A stretch of DNA of 21,998 bases from JANOXC01 sp031418215 (GCA_031418215.1 JANOXC010000048.1:1-21998); one strand, 5' to 3'. Positions 1-7,721 are shown, counted from the first letter of the stretch. A program made the numbers and translations. Notes: generated by a model from the sequence alone, not told the origin.

Positions 1-511
1 GCCCATGTGTACGCGCCAGTAAAGGAATCTTTTCCCATTGCTTTGCTAACTGAAGTAGCTTATCACAAACTGCCTTGATAATAGGAAGATAAATCTGTTG
101 CCCTGCCTCCTTTAAAGAAAAAGGAATTGCTGTGTTGTTGATATCCTGTGAAGTAAGTCCAAAATGAATAAACTCCTTATAATTACTAAGCCCAAGTTTA
201 TCTGCTTTTTCCTTGATGAAATATTCTACGGCTTTTACATCATGGTTGGTAGTCTTTTCAATTTCTTTGATGCGCAATGCATCTTGATGACTGAAATCAT
301 TATATATATGCTGAAGGTGTTTAAATAATTCAGGGCGCACACCGGCAACTTGCGGCAACGGAATCTTGCAGAGTTCAATGAAATATTCGATCTCTACCAT
401 CACACGGTAGCGCATCAGTGCTTCTTCCGAAAAATATAAAGATAACTCTTCACATGCTGCACGGTAACGGCCGTCAATCGGAGAAATAGCATTCAGTTGA
501 TTTAGTTCCAT
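1..511 (-). CDS. purB: adenylosuccinate lyase, N-terminal part (runs off window)
   Basis: Partial gene: 170 codons from the ATG at 509-511 to the window edge, with no stop. The protein begins MELNQLNAISPIDGRY, and ISPIDGRY is the hallmark N-terminus of the longer (E. coli-like) adenylosuccinate lyases. Further on it carries HFGLTSQDINNTA, which belongs to the family's conserved substrate-binding segment, and the last visible residues read ARTHG, the start of the conserved TxxxHG region. The enzyme removes fumarate from SAICAR and from adenylosuccinate in purine and AMP synthesis, in the cytoplasm. The start lies only 12 bp after the fabD stop, so the two are probably co-transcribed although their pathways differ. 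The C-terminal catalytic signature region lies outside the window. Confidence 0.93.
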   Translation of the reverse strand, partial: MELNQLNAISPIDGRYRAACEELSLYFSEEALMRYRVMVEIEYFIELCKIPLPQVAGVRPELFKHLQHIYNDFSHQDALRIKEIEKTTNHDVKAVEYFIKEKADKLGLSNYKEFIHFGLTSQDINNTAIPFSLKEAGQQIYLPIIKAVCDKLLQLAKQWEKIPLLARTHG

Positions 512-523
512 AATCTATTTTAC

Positions 524-1402
524 TCAAACAGCACTTGCTGTAAGCATTTCTTTGTTGATCTTCTTCACTAAGCCTTGTAATACTTTACCCGGACCCACTT
601 CTGTAAATGAATTGGCACCATCATTTATCATTTGCTCAATACTTTGTGTCCAGCGAACAGGTGCCGTGAGTTGTGCGATTAAATTTCTCTTTACTTCTGC
701 TGCTTCGCGATGAGGCAGGGCAGTTGCATTTTGATAGACGGCACACCTTGGAGTGTTAAAAGTTGTTGCATCAATTGCTTTTGCCAATCGCTCACGCGCA
801 GGTTCCATCAAGGGTGAATGAAATGCACCACCAACACTTAACAACAATGCCCGTTTAGCGCCAGCTGCTGTTAATTTTTCACAAGCTTCTTTCACACCTT
901 CCACAGAACCTGAAATCACTAATTGTCCGGGATAGTTATAATTCGCCGGCACAACAACTTTATCAATTGAAGTACAAATATTTTCCACGATATTATCAGC
1001 CAAACCAATAATGGCAGCCATTGTGCCTGGTTGCATTTCACAAGCAGCTTGCATAGCATTGGCGCGTTCCATAACCAGTCTTAATCCATCTTCAAAACTC
1101 AAAGTACCATTGGCAACCAATGATGAAAATTCGCCGAGTGAATGACCTGCAACCATATCCGGTTGAAAGTTATCACCCAGGGTCATTGCCTGTATTACTG
1201 AATGGATGAAGATGGCAGGTTGCGTAACATTGGTCTGGCGCAGGTCTTCCTCTGCACCGCCAAACATCATATCAGAAATGCGAAAACCGATGACGGCATT
1301 TGCTTGCTCAAACAATTGTTTTGCTTTTTCCGATTGCTCGTATAAATCTTTGCCCATGCCGGGAAATTGAGAACCTTGTCCGGGGAATATATATGCTTTC
1401 AT
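524..1402 (-). CDS. fabD: malonyl-CoA:ACP transacylase
   Basis: The 292-aa length is normal for FabD. The protein starts with the family signature FPGQGSQ (residues 6-12), has the nucleophile elbow GHSLGE with Ser88, and has the catalytic-dyad His195 in GAFHSPLM. It moves the malonyl group from CoA to acyl carrier protein, feeding type II fatty-acid synthesis in the cytoplasm. The ATG start puts the FPGQGSQ motif at the usual distance from the N-terminus. The region upstream of the start is unusual: an 8-bp tandem repeat begins about 8 bp before the ATG and fills most of the next 180 bp, so any fabD promoter lies inside or beyond it. purB follows after 12 bp. Confidence 0.96.
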   Translation of the reverse strand: MKAYIFPGQGSQFPGMGKDLYEQSEKAKQLFEQANAVIGFRISDMMFGGAEEDLRQTNVTQPAIFIHSVIQAMTLGDNFQPDMVAGHSLGEFSSLVANGTLSFEDGLRLVMERANAMQAACEMQPGTMAAIIGLADNIVENICTSIDKVVVPANYNYPGQLVISGSVEGVKEACEKLTAAGAKRALLLSVGGAFHSPLMEPARERLAKAIDATTFNTPRCAVYQNATALPHREAAEVKRNLIAQLTAPVRWTQSIEQMINDGANSFTEVGPGKVLQGLVKKINKEMLTASAV

Positions 1403-1410
1403 TTTTTTGG

Positions 1411-1456
1411 CGATTAGGTGATTAGGCGAGGAGGCAAATAGGCGATTAGGCGATTA
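1411..1456. repeat. degenerate block of the 8-bp tandem repeat
   Basis: The block can be read in 8-bp steps: CGATTAGG, TGATTAGG, CGAGGAGG, CAAATAGG, CGATTAGG, CGATTA. It keeps the period of the long perfect array at 1493-1587 but has diverged units in the middle. It sits directly in front of the fabD start codon, and a hairpin-forming segment separates it from the perfect array. Confidence 0.9.
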
Positions 1457-1491
1457 CCTTGCTTCGCCATAGCGGCTACGCGAAGGCAAGG
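1457..1491. repeat. 35-bp imperfect hairpin inside the tandem array
   Basis: The outer arms are CCTTGC (1457-1462) and GCAAGG (1486-1491). The inner arms are TTCGC (1463-1467) with GCGAA (1480-1484) and TAGC with GCTA near the apex, leaving a one-base bulge and a mismatched CA/C. The segment interrupts the 8-bp repeat and is much more GC-rich than its surroundings. It looks like a small inserted palindromic element. No ORF is present. Confidence 0.75.
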
Positions 1492-1492
1492 G

Positions 1493-1587
1493 CGATTTGG
1501 CGATTAGGCGATTAGGCGATTAGGCGATTAGGCGATTAGGCGATTAGGCGATTAGGCGATTAGGCGATTAGGCGATTAGGCGATTAG
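1493..1587. repeat. 8-bp tandem repeat array (CGATTAGG)n
   Basis: One variant unit (CGATTTGG) is followed by ten perfect consecutive copies of CGATTAGG (1501-1580) and a final 7/8 copy. On the transcribed strand of fabD the unit reads CCTAATCG. The near-perfect identity of the copies suggests recent slippage expansion. The array is intergenic, between folE and fabD. A unit of 8 is not a multiple of three, but no reading frame crosses it, so any effect would be on promoter spacing or on the 5' leader. Confidence 0.97.
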
Positions 1588-1766
1588 AAATTGACCGATA
1601 AATTTAAATCTAATTATTAAACATTATGAAACTTTTAACTCAAAACCGGAAACCTTAAACTTTTAGCATCCGAAGCTATTTGTGCCACCGCTAAAGCTAA
1701 GGCGACACGCGGTCTGCGTAGGATGCCAAACAACTTTAAACTAAATACATAAAACCTTAAACACTT
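1588..1766. other. folE-fabD spacer with a second inverted repeat
   Basis: No gene is seen. A long, degenerate inverted repeat runs from GCATCC (1666-1671) to GGATGC (1721-1726), with only partial pairing inside, including CGC/GCG and GTG/CAC steps. The same 10-mer, AACCTTAAAC, occurs on both sides at 1651-1660 and 1753-1762. The rest is AT-rich. No convincing terminator is seen for folE, whose stop is at 1767-1769. Confidence 0.6.
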
Positions 1767-2384
1767 CTAATGAAACTTCCCTTGGATAAGGCTTATAAAC
1801 TCACTCCTTGTTCTGTCGTTTTCAAATTCACCGGTGAATGCTGATGTTGTTGTGACGGAATTTTGTTTTTGGATGCCTCGCATCTGCATACATAAGTGTT
1901 TCGCTTCAATTACAACAGCTACGCCAAGGGGGTTTAATGTTTCCTGTATGCAATCACGGATTTGTGTGGTTAATCTTTCCTGTACCTGAAGCCTTCTTGC
2001 ATAAGCATCAACGATACGGGGAATTTTACTTAATCCTACAATGTATTTGTCAGGTATATAGGCGACGTGCGCTTTGCCGAAGAACGGCAACATATGGTGT
2101 TCGCACATAGAATAAATTTCAATGTCTTTTACGATGACCATTTGCTTATAATTTTCACGAAACTTTGCAGAATTAAGAATAGCTGTAGGATCTAAGTCGT
2201 AACCATGTGTAAGAAACTGCAATGCTTTGGCAACGCGCTCCGGTGTTTTAAGCAAACCTTCGCGTTCAGGATCTTCCCCGATGTCTTTTAAAATATGCTT
2301 GTAACTGGCAGCCATGCTGTCAACCAGTTCAGCATTGTAATGGTCAACTTTTTTGTAGTTATTTGATTTTTCTTTTTCTTTCAA
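1767..2384 (-). CDS. folE: GTP cyclohydrolase I
   Basis: The 205-aa protein has the family's typical length. It carries IGEDPEREGLLKTPERVAKA (residues 35-54) and the zinc site formed by Cys94 and His97 in SMCEHHMLPFFGKAH plus Cys165 in HLCMQMRG. The C-terminal TSAFTGEF region is also conserved. It converts GTP to 7,8-dihydroneopterin triphosphate for folate or biopterin-type cofactors. The start is a TTG: an in-frame TAA lies three codons upstream, and the next Met (residue 24) would remove much of the N-terminal helix that homologues have. A PTPS-type enzyme for the next step of biopterin synthesis lies about 4.9 kb upstream on the same strand, beyond the secreted cassette. Confidence 0.96.
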   Translation of the reverse strand: MKEKEKSNNYKKVDHYNAELVDSMAASYKHILKDIGEDPEREGLLKTPERVAKALQFLTHGYDLDPTAILNSAKFRENYKQMVIVKDIEIYSMCEHHMLPFFGKAHVAYIPDKYIVGLSKIPRIVDAYARRLQVQERLTTQIRDCIQETLNPLGVAVVIEAKHLCMQMRGIQKQNSVTTTSAFTGEFENDRTRSEFISLIQGKFH

Positions 2385-2497
2385 AGGATATTAAAATTTA
2401 GGTATTATATATTAATTTTTGTGAAGGGTTAAGTCGAATAGGATGTCTAGCCAACTATTATTTTTTCAAAACGCATTATAGTAAAATAAAAACGATT

Positions 2498-3928
2498 TTA
2501 ACGCATAACGACAAATCTCTTTGAATATAAATTTCCTTTTTTGTCTCGTACTTTAAGAAAATATATATCGTTTTTCAAATTACTAATATCTAAGCTCAAA
2601 TTGTTTTCCAAAGTACTTTCCATTATTTTAATTCCAATCATATTGTAAATATATAAATGGAGAGCTGTAGGAACTCCTTTTTGTTTAAAGATTATATTTA
2701 ATAAAGCGGAAGTTGGATTCGGATTAATTTCCAATTGTAAATCATTTGTGTTATTGTTATCGATTCCTGTTGTTATTCCAATTCTTGCAATTGTATTTAC
2801 GGTGGCATGATTAGCGCCCGCTTCTGTGAATCCTCCCGTAGCATATAGCCAGCCATCTAACACCTCTAAATCACTTACAAATGCCTGGCCACTTAAGCCG
2901 TATAAACCGCTATCAATGGCACTCCATTGCTGCCCATCATACATGGCAATATTTAATGCAGGAACATTATCAATGGAATTGAATCGGCCACCTACTATTA
3001 AATTATTTCCCAAACAAGTTAAAACATGCGTGGTGTTGCCTGGAACAGCAGGGGCCTGCCCTATTAGATTAAATTGCATGCCATCCCATTTATAAACCCC
3101 TCCACCTGTAAAAAGCCCCGCATACAGGCTGTTATTGCAATTGCATAAATAAACCTGATCTAACGTATTATTTCCACAGCCACTCCACGCAGTTCCATTC
3201 CATCTCGCCACGCCCCCACTTGGCCATGCAACACCCCCTGCGTAATTAAAAAGACCACCCACAAATAATTCACCATTAAACTCTACTGCACTATATATAA
3301 AACCGGTAAACGGACTTCCGGGAGCATAATATCTTGCTCCTGAATTATTTCCCTGGCCTAATGGCTGCCACCAGGTACCATCCCAAGCTGCGATATTGTT
3401 GAACGTATCACTGATGCCTGTAAAAGGGTTGGGCATATCAATGGGGCCATCTCCATATACTAAAATCTGATTTTGATATTTGACAAAACCATAAAAATCA
3501 GGCACCGAAATATCATTGATGGAATCAAATGCTTTCCATTGGACACCATTAAAATAAATTGGTGAAGTTGCTATAGGATTGTTTGGATAACAATTCGCCG
3601 CATGAGATGATTGTGCTCCGATATATAATGTTGTGTCAATGAATGAAAAACCGCCTATATATCCGCAGCCCGTTAAATCTCGGCCATCTTGACATCCAAC
3701 TGGATAAAATGATACACCATCCCAAAGTACAACATCCTCAAGATGAATAGTACCATTATCATAATATGGACCGGAAATATATAAAGCATGATTTGTTGTA
3801 TCCGCAATTAATAAATCACAATTAAAACCTATCATCAATGATGCGCCACCAACATCACTCCAATGTTGCGCCCATCCAAAGAAGGGTGTGATTATATAAA
3901 TCAAGCTAAATCTTAAGATTTTTAACAT
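2498..3928 (-). CDS. secreted propeller-like repeat protein with T9SS sorting domain
   Basis: 476 aa. Residues 1-20 form a signal peptide ending GWAQ. Residues ~21-385 contain recurring units of the type 'WDG..W..LG', 'NGELFVGG.F', 'VARWNGTAWSG' and 'LYATGGFTEAG', resembling beta-propeller or kelch-like blades seen in other Bacteroidota exoproteins; the blade number is not certain. Residues ~386-476 are a type A T9SS C-terminal domain: an INPNPTSALLNI start, a central LHLYIYNMIGIKI strand, an LDISNLKNDIYFLKV strand and a terminal basic KRFVV. It is therefore likely exported by Sec, moved across the outer membrane by T9SS and anchored or released at the surface. It starts 7 bp after the 928-aa gene, so the two are almost certainly co-transcribed. 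No enzymatic motif is visible. Confidence 0.85.
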   Translation of the reverse strand: MLKILRFSLIYIITPFFGWAQHWSDVGGASLMIGFNCDLLIADTTNHALYISGPYYDNGTIHLEDVVLWDGVSFYPVGCQDGRDLTGCGYIGGFSFIDTTLYIGAQSSHAANCYPNNPIATSPIYFNGVQWKAFDSINDISVPDFYGFVKYQNQILVYGDGPIDMPNPFTGISDTFNNIAAWDGTWWQPLGQGNNSGARYYAPGSPFTGFIYSAVEFNGELFVGGLFNYAGGVAWPSGGVARWNGTAWSGCGNNTLDQVYLCNCNNSLYAGLFTGGGVYKWDGMQFNLIGQAPAVPGNTTHVLTCLGNNLIVGGRFNSIDNVPALNIAMYDGQQWSAIDSGLYGLSGQAFVSDLEVLDGWLYATGGFTEAGANHATVNTIARIGITTGIDNNNTNDLQLEINPNPTSALLNIIFKQKGVPTALHLYIYNMIGIKIMESTLENNLSLDISNLKNDIYFLKVRDKKGNLYSKRFVVMR

Positions 3929-3935
3929 TATTTAT

Positions 3936-6722
3936 TTAATGGGGACCTTCTTCATCAAATTGAATATTGGAAGGGCTTGCTGGTTGAATTAAAGCAGGTA
4001 AGGGTACTGATGGTATACTTATTTCTTGCGGATAATATTCCAAAGGTGATTGTTCGGCTTGAGACGATTGTGCAGGTAAAGCTGACAGACCTTGGCCTGT
4101 GATATTACCCTGGTTATGTATTTCAGTAATTCTGGCATTTGTTTCAGGCCAAACAGCATTTATCATATTCAGGTTAGCCGTTTTGGTTACTGCTTCGCTA
4201 GCAAAACGCAAGTTGTCAAAATATTTTCGTTTTGCCGAAATACGATAACTAAAAGAAGCATTACAAGTTGCTTGTAATCCCATTTGAACCACTTCAAATG
4301 AATTAATTCCTTTATTTATTACCTTAACACCATTCCCACAATCATCCTCCAGTTGTACAAATACATGGTATGTTTGCGTTGTAACAGAGGCATTTATAAA
4401 AGTGGGGTCTAATAGTACAACAGCATGTCCCAATACCAACTGACCAATTCCATAATCGGTAAACCAAACCTCGGGCGATTCTTCACAATAAAGTAATTTT
4501 TGACTGCCTGAATTATCTTTAATCACAGTGGATTTTGAACCACTAAATACAATGAAACTTGACCCCCTTACTGGCCCTAAAAATTCGCCTGCATAACCAG
4601 GGTCATTAGCGTTTTTTGTAGCAGTAATTGCATTAAAAGAGCTGCTGCCATTGCTACCAGATTCAACATAAAGCGCATCATTTCCAGTAGCTCTAACCCG
4701 TAAACCCACACCATAATTATTTTGAATTCTCGCTCCCTCTGATATTGATGATGTTGAAAAATTCGCTGCAGTAAAAGCAATATTACTACTATTTGCCTGA
4801 CTGGTATTTCTGACTACAAGGCCCCACGATGATGCTTGGTTTTCAATACTTACCACTGCGCGGGATTGTGTTGTGTTATTATTAAAAGCTACTAACGGAT
4901 TAAACACATTACTGTTGCCGCCTAAATTCACATTTAAGAGATTGCCGGTAGAAATACCTGTAATTTCCGTTACAGGTAATATAGTACTAGCATTAAGTCC
5001 ATTAACAAATGCTGATCTGCCATTACCCAAATTCTCAACAAGAAACAAACTTTTTGAATTAAGTGTATTTTGTCCTCTCAACCACATACCAATGCCCAAT
5101 GAATTTTGCTCCGTTAACAACAAAGGAAAATTATTAGCAACCTGAATAGAGTTACGAAAATATCCTGCAACGCCTGTTCCTCTTGTTAGTGATTGAAATG
5201 TTATCGGAAGCCCAGTAGTCTGTGTAGAATTTGATATGACATATTCGCCATCTCCATCACTTGAATTACTATTAATTATAACAGCGGCACCAATTCCAGT
5301 TAATCCTTGTTTATTAAAAATAGCAGCGGATCCGTTTGCATTAAATTTTGTGACAACAATTGTTGGATTACCATTGCCAGAATTATTAAATACTCCCGCA
5401 CTCCCGATTGAACCGGTTTGTAGTACTTGCAAAGCAGGACTATTGCTATTATTTTGAATATCAACAGCTGGTATTAGGGTTGTTGCATTTGTATGTAACA
5501 CTGATAAACATCTGCCAGTTCCATCCGTTTGAACACGCAATGCATCTGCGTCATTATTCGTTTTGAATATATAATATTCTCCAACACCCCCATGAAGCGT
5601 TTGAGAGGTTAAAGGGATTTCGGATCGTATTGCTGAATTAATGGAAAACTGATTTGAAGTTGTAAAATAACCAGCATAAGAGGTTCCTCTTGTATATGAA
5701 GAAATTGAAGGATAATTATTATTGCTGTTAAACAGTTGACTTACTAAACCACTTCCAGATAAAGAGAGGTTTTGGGCTAAAATAGTATGGTGTTTTGTAT
5801 TATTGGCAATTGCGGTGAAATTATTAACAAATAATCCATAGTTAACCCCATTATTTTGAATCTGAACTGCATTTTGATTTGAAGTTGGATTAAGATTTTC
5901 AAATAAAGCAGGATAACCAAGCGATGATGTTGATTTTACATGTAACGATTGTCCTGACCATAAATTATTGTCAATAAGCACCGGTCCTGTTGTCCCATTT
6001 AGTCCATTTTGAATAGTAGTGCCATTATCATAAGCGCCTTGTAAAGTACAATTACATCCTCCCGCTAAATTAAAATTAATAGCATTTAAAACTGTACTAA
6101 TTGCCCGTTTCAAACTGTCAGTTTTCACCCCTGCAAGGCTATCAGCTACTCCTGAATTATATGCATAACTAGCGTAATTAGCGTACCCGGAGTTATTTGC
6201 ATAAGGAACTTCGTTGGGATTAACAGGATTTAAAGCGGAGATAATTGCTAATTTTAGGCTGTCGATATTAATTCCACTTAGACTATCAGCAACTGCTGCA
6301 TGAAAAGCAAATGGAACTGAACTAAATTCTTCGGTAGTAGAAAAGGAAAAATTATTGCCGCCTGTAATGTCCATTTCAACTTTAAGAAAATGAGACCCAC
6401 TCCAATCTAATTCTGCAAATGTTGTGTATGATCCTCCTGTTCGTTGACCGGTTCCAACCATTATTTTAAAATAAGAATCGTATGTTGTAGTAACTTGTTG
6501 ACGCTCCACCCAATCTACAGTACCGGTTTCTGATCCATGCAAAATAGTCATACGAAGTGAAATATTTTGATTTGGTATTATGTCACCATTAACATTCAAT
6601 GCATATGCTGTATAACCAATAGCTCCAGGAATGTCAATTATACTAGTGCTTTGGGCCTTTGTATATTTATTAAAAAAAACCAATGATATTAATAAAAACG
6701 AAATTCTGAGTTGACTTTTCAT
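3936..6722 (-). CDS. large secreted tail-fibre-like surface protein
   Basis: 928 aa. Residues 1-23 are a signal peptide (cleaved near YTKAQ|S). Residues ~24-143 resemble the N-terminal domain common in Bacteroidota fibre-like exoproteins (FKIMVGTG, then SGSHFLKVEMDITGG, then SSVPFAFHA). Two copies of a 'VADSLxGxxxDSLKxAI' spacer follow (from ~144 and ~192). The body (~220-720) opens with a 'CTLQGAYDNG' motif and is built of weakly conserved beta-rich repeats such as TRGTSYAGYF, TRGTGVAGYF and NDPGYAGEF, rich in Asn, Ser and Gly. Residues ~723-833 match a C-terminal module I know from similar exoproteins of several phyla (YCEESPEVWF, GQLVLGHA, YHVFVQLEDDCGNG, SYRISAKRK). A Pro/Gln-rich tail ends the protein. 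There is no T9SS sorting domain, so its surface attachment is unexplained and may depend on the flanking T9SS proteins. A trimeric fibre is an inference. Confidence 0.8.
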   Translation of the reverse strand: MKSQLRISFLLISLVFFNKYTKAQSTSIIDIPGAIGYTAYALNVNGDIIPNQNISLRMTILHGSETGTVDWVERQQVTTTYDSYFKIMVGTGQRTGGSYTTFAELDWSGSHFLKVEMDITGGNNFSFSTTEEFSSVPFAFHAAVADSLSGINIDSLKLAIISALNPVNPNEVPYANNSGYANYASYAYNSGVADSLAGVKTDSLKRAISTVLNAINFNLAGGCNCTLQGAYDNGTTIQNGLNGTTGPVLIDNNLWSGQSLHVKSTSSLGYPALFENLNPTSNQNAVQIQNNGVNYGLFVNNFTAIANNTKHHTILAQNLSLSGSGLVSQLFNSNNNYPSISSYTRGTSYAGYFTTSNQFSINSAIRSEIPLTSQTLHGGVGEYYIFKTNNDADALRVQTDGTGRCLSVLHTNATTLIPAVDIQNNSNSPALQVLQTGSIGSAGVFNNSGNGNPTIVVTKFNANGSAAIFNKQGLTGIGAAVIINSNSSDGDGEYVISNSTQTTGLPITFQSLTRGTGVAGYFRNSIQVANNFPLLLTEQNSLGIGMWLRGQNTLNSKSLFLVENLGNGRSAFVNGLNASTILPVTEITGISTGNLLNVNLGGNSNVFNPLVAFNNNTTQSRAVVSIENQASSWGLVVRNTSQANSSNIAFTAANFSTSSISEGARIQNNYGVGLRVRATGNDALYVESGSNGSSSFNAITATKNANDPGYAGEFLGPVRGSSFIVFSGSKSTVIKDNSGSQKLLYCEESPEVWFTDYGIGQLVLGHAVVLLDPTFINASVTTQTYHVFVQLEDDCGNGVKVINKGINSFEVVQMGLQATCNASFSYRISAKRKYFDNLRFASEAVTKTANLNMINAVWPETNARITEIHNQGNITGQGLSALPAQSSQAEQSPLEYYPQEISIPSVPLPALIQPASPSNIQFDEEGPH

Positions 6723-6758
6723 TAGCTGGGTGGATTTAAAAATTTCATTCTTATTTAT

Positions 6759-7193
6759 TTAATCTCTGATCAATTTTCTTGAAGAAATAATTCCGTTGTT
6801 AGTAATAATTGTAAGTATGTAGATTCCCGGATCAAGATCTCTAATATCAATTTGAAAAGTAGTACTGAGCTCTTCATTTTGATTTTGTAGAATATTTCTT
6901 CCTGAAATATCTACAATAGAAATGGTTGAAATATAAAAATGAAAATCACGTAAATGTAAATTAATAAATTGAGATGCAGGATTAGGCTCAATAAAAAAGA
7001 TTGGGATGCTCTTATTTTGACTATCTGATTTTGCTTCAGAAGGTCTAATTTTTGCGCTGCCATGGATTAATTGCGATTTTTCACTAGTTATTAATCCATT
7101 CGATGGAGAAAAAGCTGAAATGGTACTCCGCAAAATTTGACCTTCTGATAAATTAAAAAGTAAAACGATAAATAATGTTAATAAGATTTTCAT
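6759..7193 (-). CDS. minimal T9SS cargo: signal peptide plus sorting domain
   Basis: 144 aa. Residues 1-19 are a signal peptide ending in EGQ. Only about 43 residues of low-complexity linker follow, without a recognisable domain. Residues ~63-144 are a full type A T9SS sorting domain (FIEPNPASQFINL, ISIVDISGRNI, IDIRDLDPGIYILTI, SSRKLIRD). The protein is thus a secretion tag with almost no passenger. It is the first gene of the three-gene cassette: the 928-aa gene follows after 36 bp, and the PTPS-like gene ends 75 bp upstream. It could be an accessory anchor or a nucleator for the fibre-like protein, or the remnant of a longer protein; the intact signal peptide and frame argue against simple decay. 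Confidence 0.8.
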   Translation of the reverse strand: MKILLTLFIVLLFNLSEGQILRSTISAFSPSNGLITSEKSQLIHGSAKIRPSEAKSDSQNKSIPIFFIEPNPASQFINLHLRDFHFYISTISIVDISGRNILQNQNEELSTTFQIDIRDLDPGIYILTIITNNGIISSRKLIRD

Positions 7194-7268
7194 GACAAAT
7201 GGGGTTATGATTGTAATGATAATTAATCTTAATCAATTATAATAATTTATTACTTCGCTTTTAAACAA

Positions 7269-7682
7269 TTATTTCCCATAATACTCAACAAAATTATTTT
7301 CTGTCTCCACAATTTTCACGCAATGCAATATTGCGCCATCAGCCTTAATATCTGCATCAATTTCTTCCCAGATGGCAACGGCTAACATTTCTGTGGAAGA
7401 CATTTTGCCTTTCATGAAATCAACATCCAGGTTAATGTTCTTATGATCCAACTTATCAACTACTTTATTTTGCAGGATAATGCTTAATTTTTTTAAATCG
7501 AAGACAAAACCAGTGTCAGGATTTGGATTTCCTTTTACCGTAACGAAAAGATCATAATTGTGTCCATGCCAATTGGGATTAGAACATTTTCCAAAAACCT
7601 CCAGGTTTTTAGCATCGCTCCATTCCGGCTTGAAGAGCTTATGGGCGGCATTAAACCGTTCCCTTCTTGTTATATATACCAT
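7269..7682 (-). CDS. 6-pyruvoyl-tetrahydropterin synthase-type enzyme (COG0720)
   Basis: 137 aa. The zinc ligands are His14, His39 and His41 (FNAAH; NWHGHNY), and the catalytic residues are Cys33 (FGKCSNPN) with Asp79-His80 (KLDHKNIN). All of these sit at a constant offset of nine from the textbook numbering of rat PTPS (H23, H48, H50, C42, D88, H89). The C-x5-HGH spacing and the phrases SDAKNLEVFGKC and ETENNFVEYYGK follow the animal/PTPS type more than E. coli QueD, which has a shorter Cys-to-HGH spacing. The likely reaction is dihydroneopterin triphosphate to 6-pyruvoyl-tetrahydropterin, the step after FolE; a QueD role in queuosine synthesis cannot be excluded. It diverges from mqnB with 67 bp between the starts and precedes the surface cassette and folE on the same strand. 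Confidence 0.88.
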   Translation of the reverse strand: MVYITRRERFNAAHKLFKPEWSDAKNLEVFGKCSNPNWHGHNYDLFVTVKGNPNPDTGFVFDLKKLSIILQNKVVDKLDHKNINLDVDFMKGKMSSTEMLAVAIWEEIDADIKADGAILHCVKIVETENNFVEYYGK

Positions 7683-7687
7683 AGCTG

Positions 7688-7721
7688 TTTGAGAAGGGCA
7701 AATTTAGGTGATTTTACTTTG
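7688..7721 (+). promoter_or_regulatory. candidate promoter for mqnB
   Basis: TTTG at 7688-7691 and TTACTTTG at 7714-7721 are separated by 22 bp, close to the Bacteroidota pattern TTTG-N(17-23)-TAnnTTTG with one mismatch in the -7 element. The elements lie 28 bp before the chosen ATG and overlap the divergent promoter of the pterin gene. Confidence 0.4.
7699..7706 (-). promoter_or_regulatory. candidate -7 element for the PTPS-type gene
   Basis: The minus strand reads TAAATTTG, an exact match to the Bacteroidota -7 consensus TAnnTTTG, and ends 16 bp before the ATG. No clear TTG lies at the -33 position, so this rests on the -7 element only. Confidence 0.45.

Noticed and set aside
1493..1587. 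The repeat array as a CRISPR array
   Set aside because: The units are 8 bp and directly adjacent, with no spacers and no cas genes nearby. It is a simple tandem repeat.
4092..5457. Plus-strand and alternative-frame ORFs within the 928-aa gene
   Set aside because: They overlap a gene with a clear signal peptide and conserved domains, and they show low-complexity composition without recognisable motifs. They are shadows.
3936..6722. A T9SS sorting domain at the end of the 928-aa protein
   Set aside because: The C-terminus is a Pro/Gln-rich tail ending in DEEGPH, without the NPNP...GxYxLxV...KxxxxR pattern clearly present in both neighbours.
7269..7682. Calling the COG0720 gene queD outright
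   Set aside because: The Cys-to-HGH spacing and surrounding phrases follow animal-type PTPS. Without a tree the family name is safer than a symbol.
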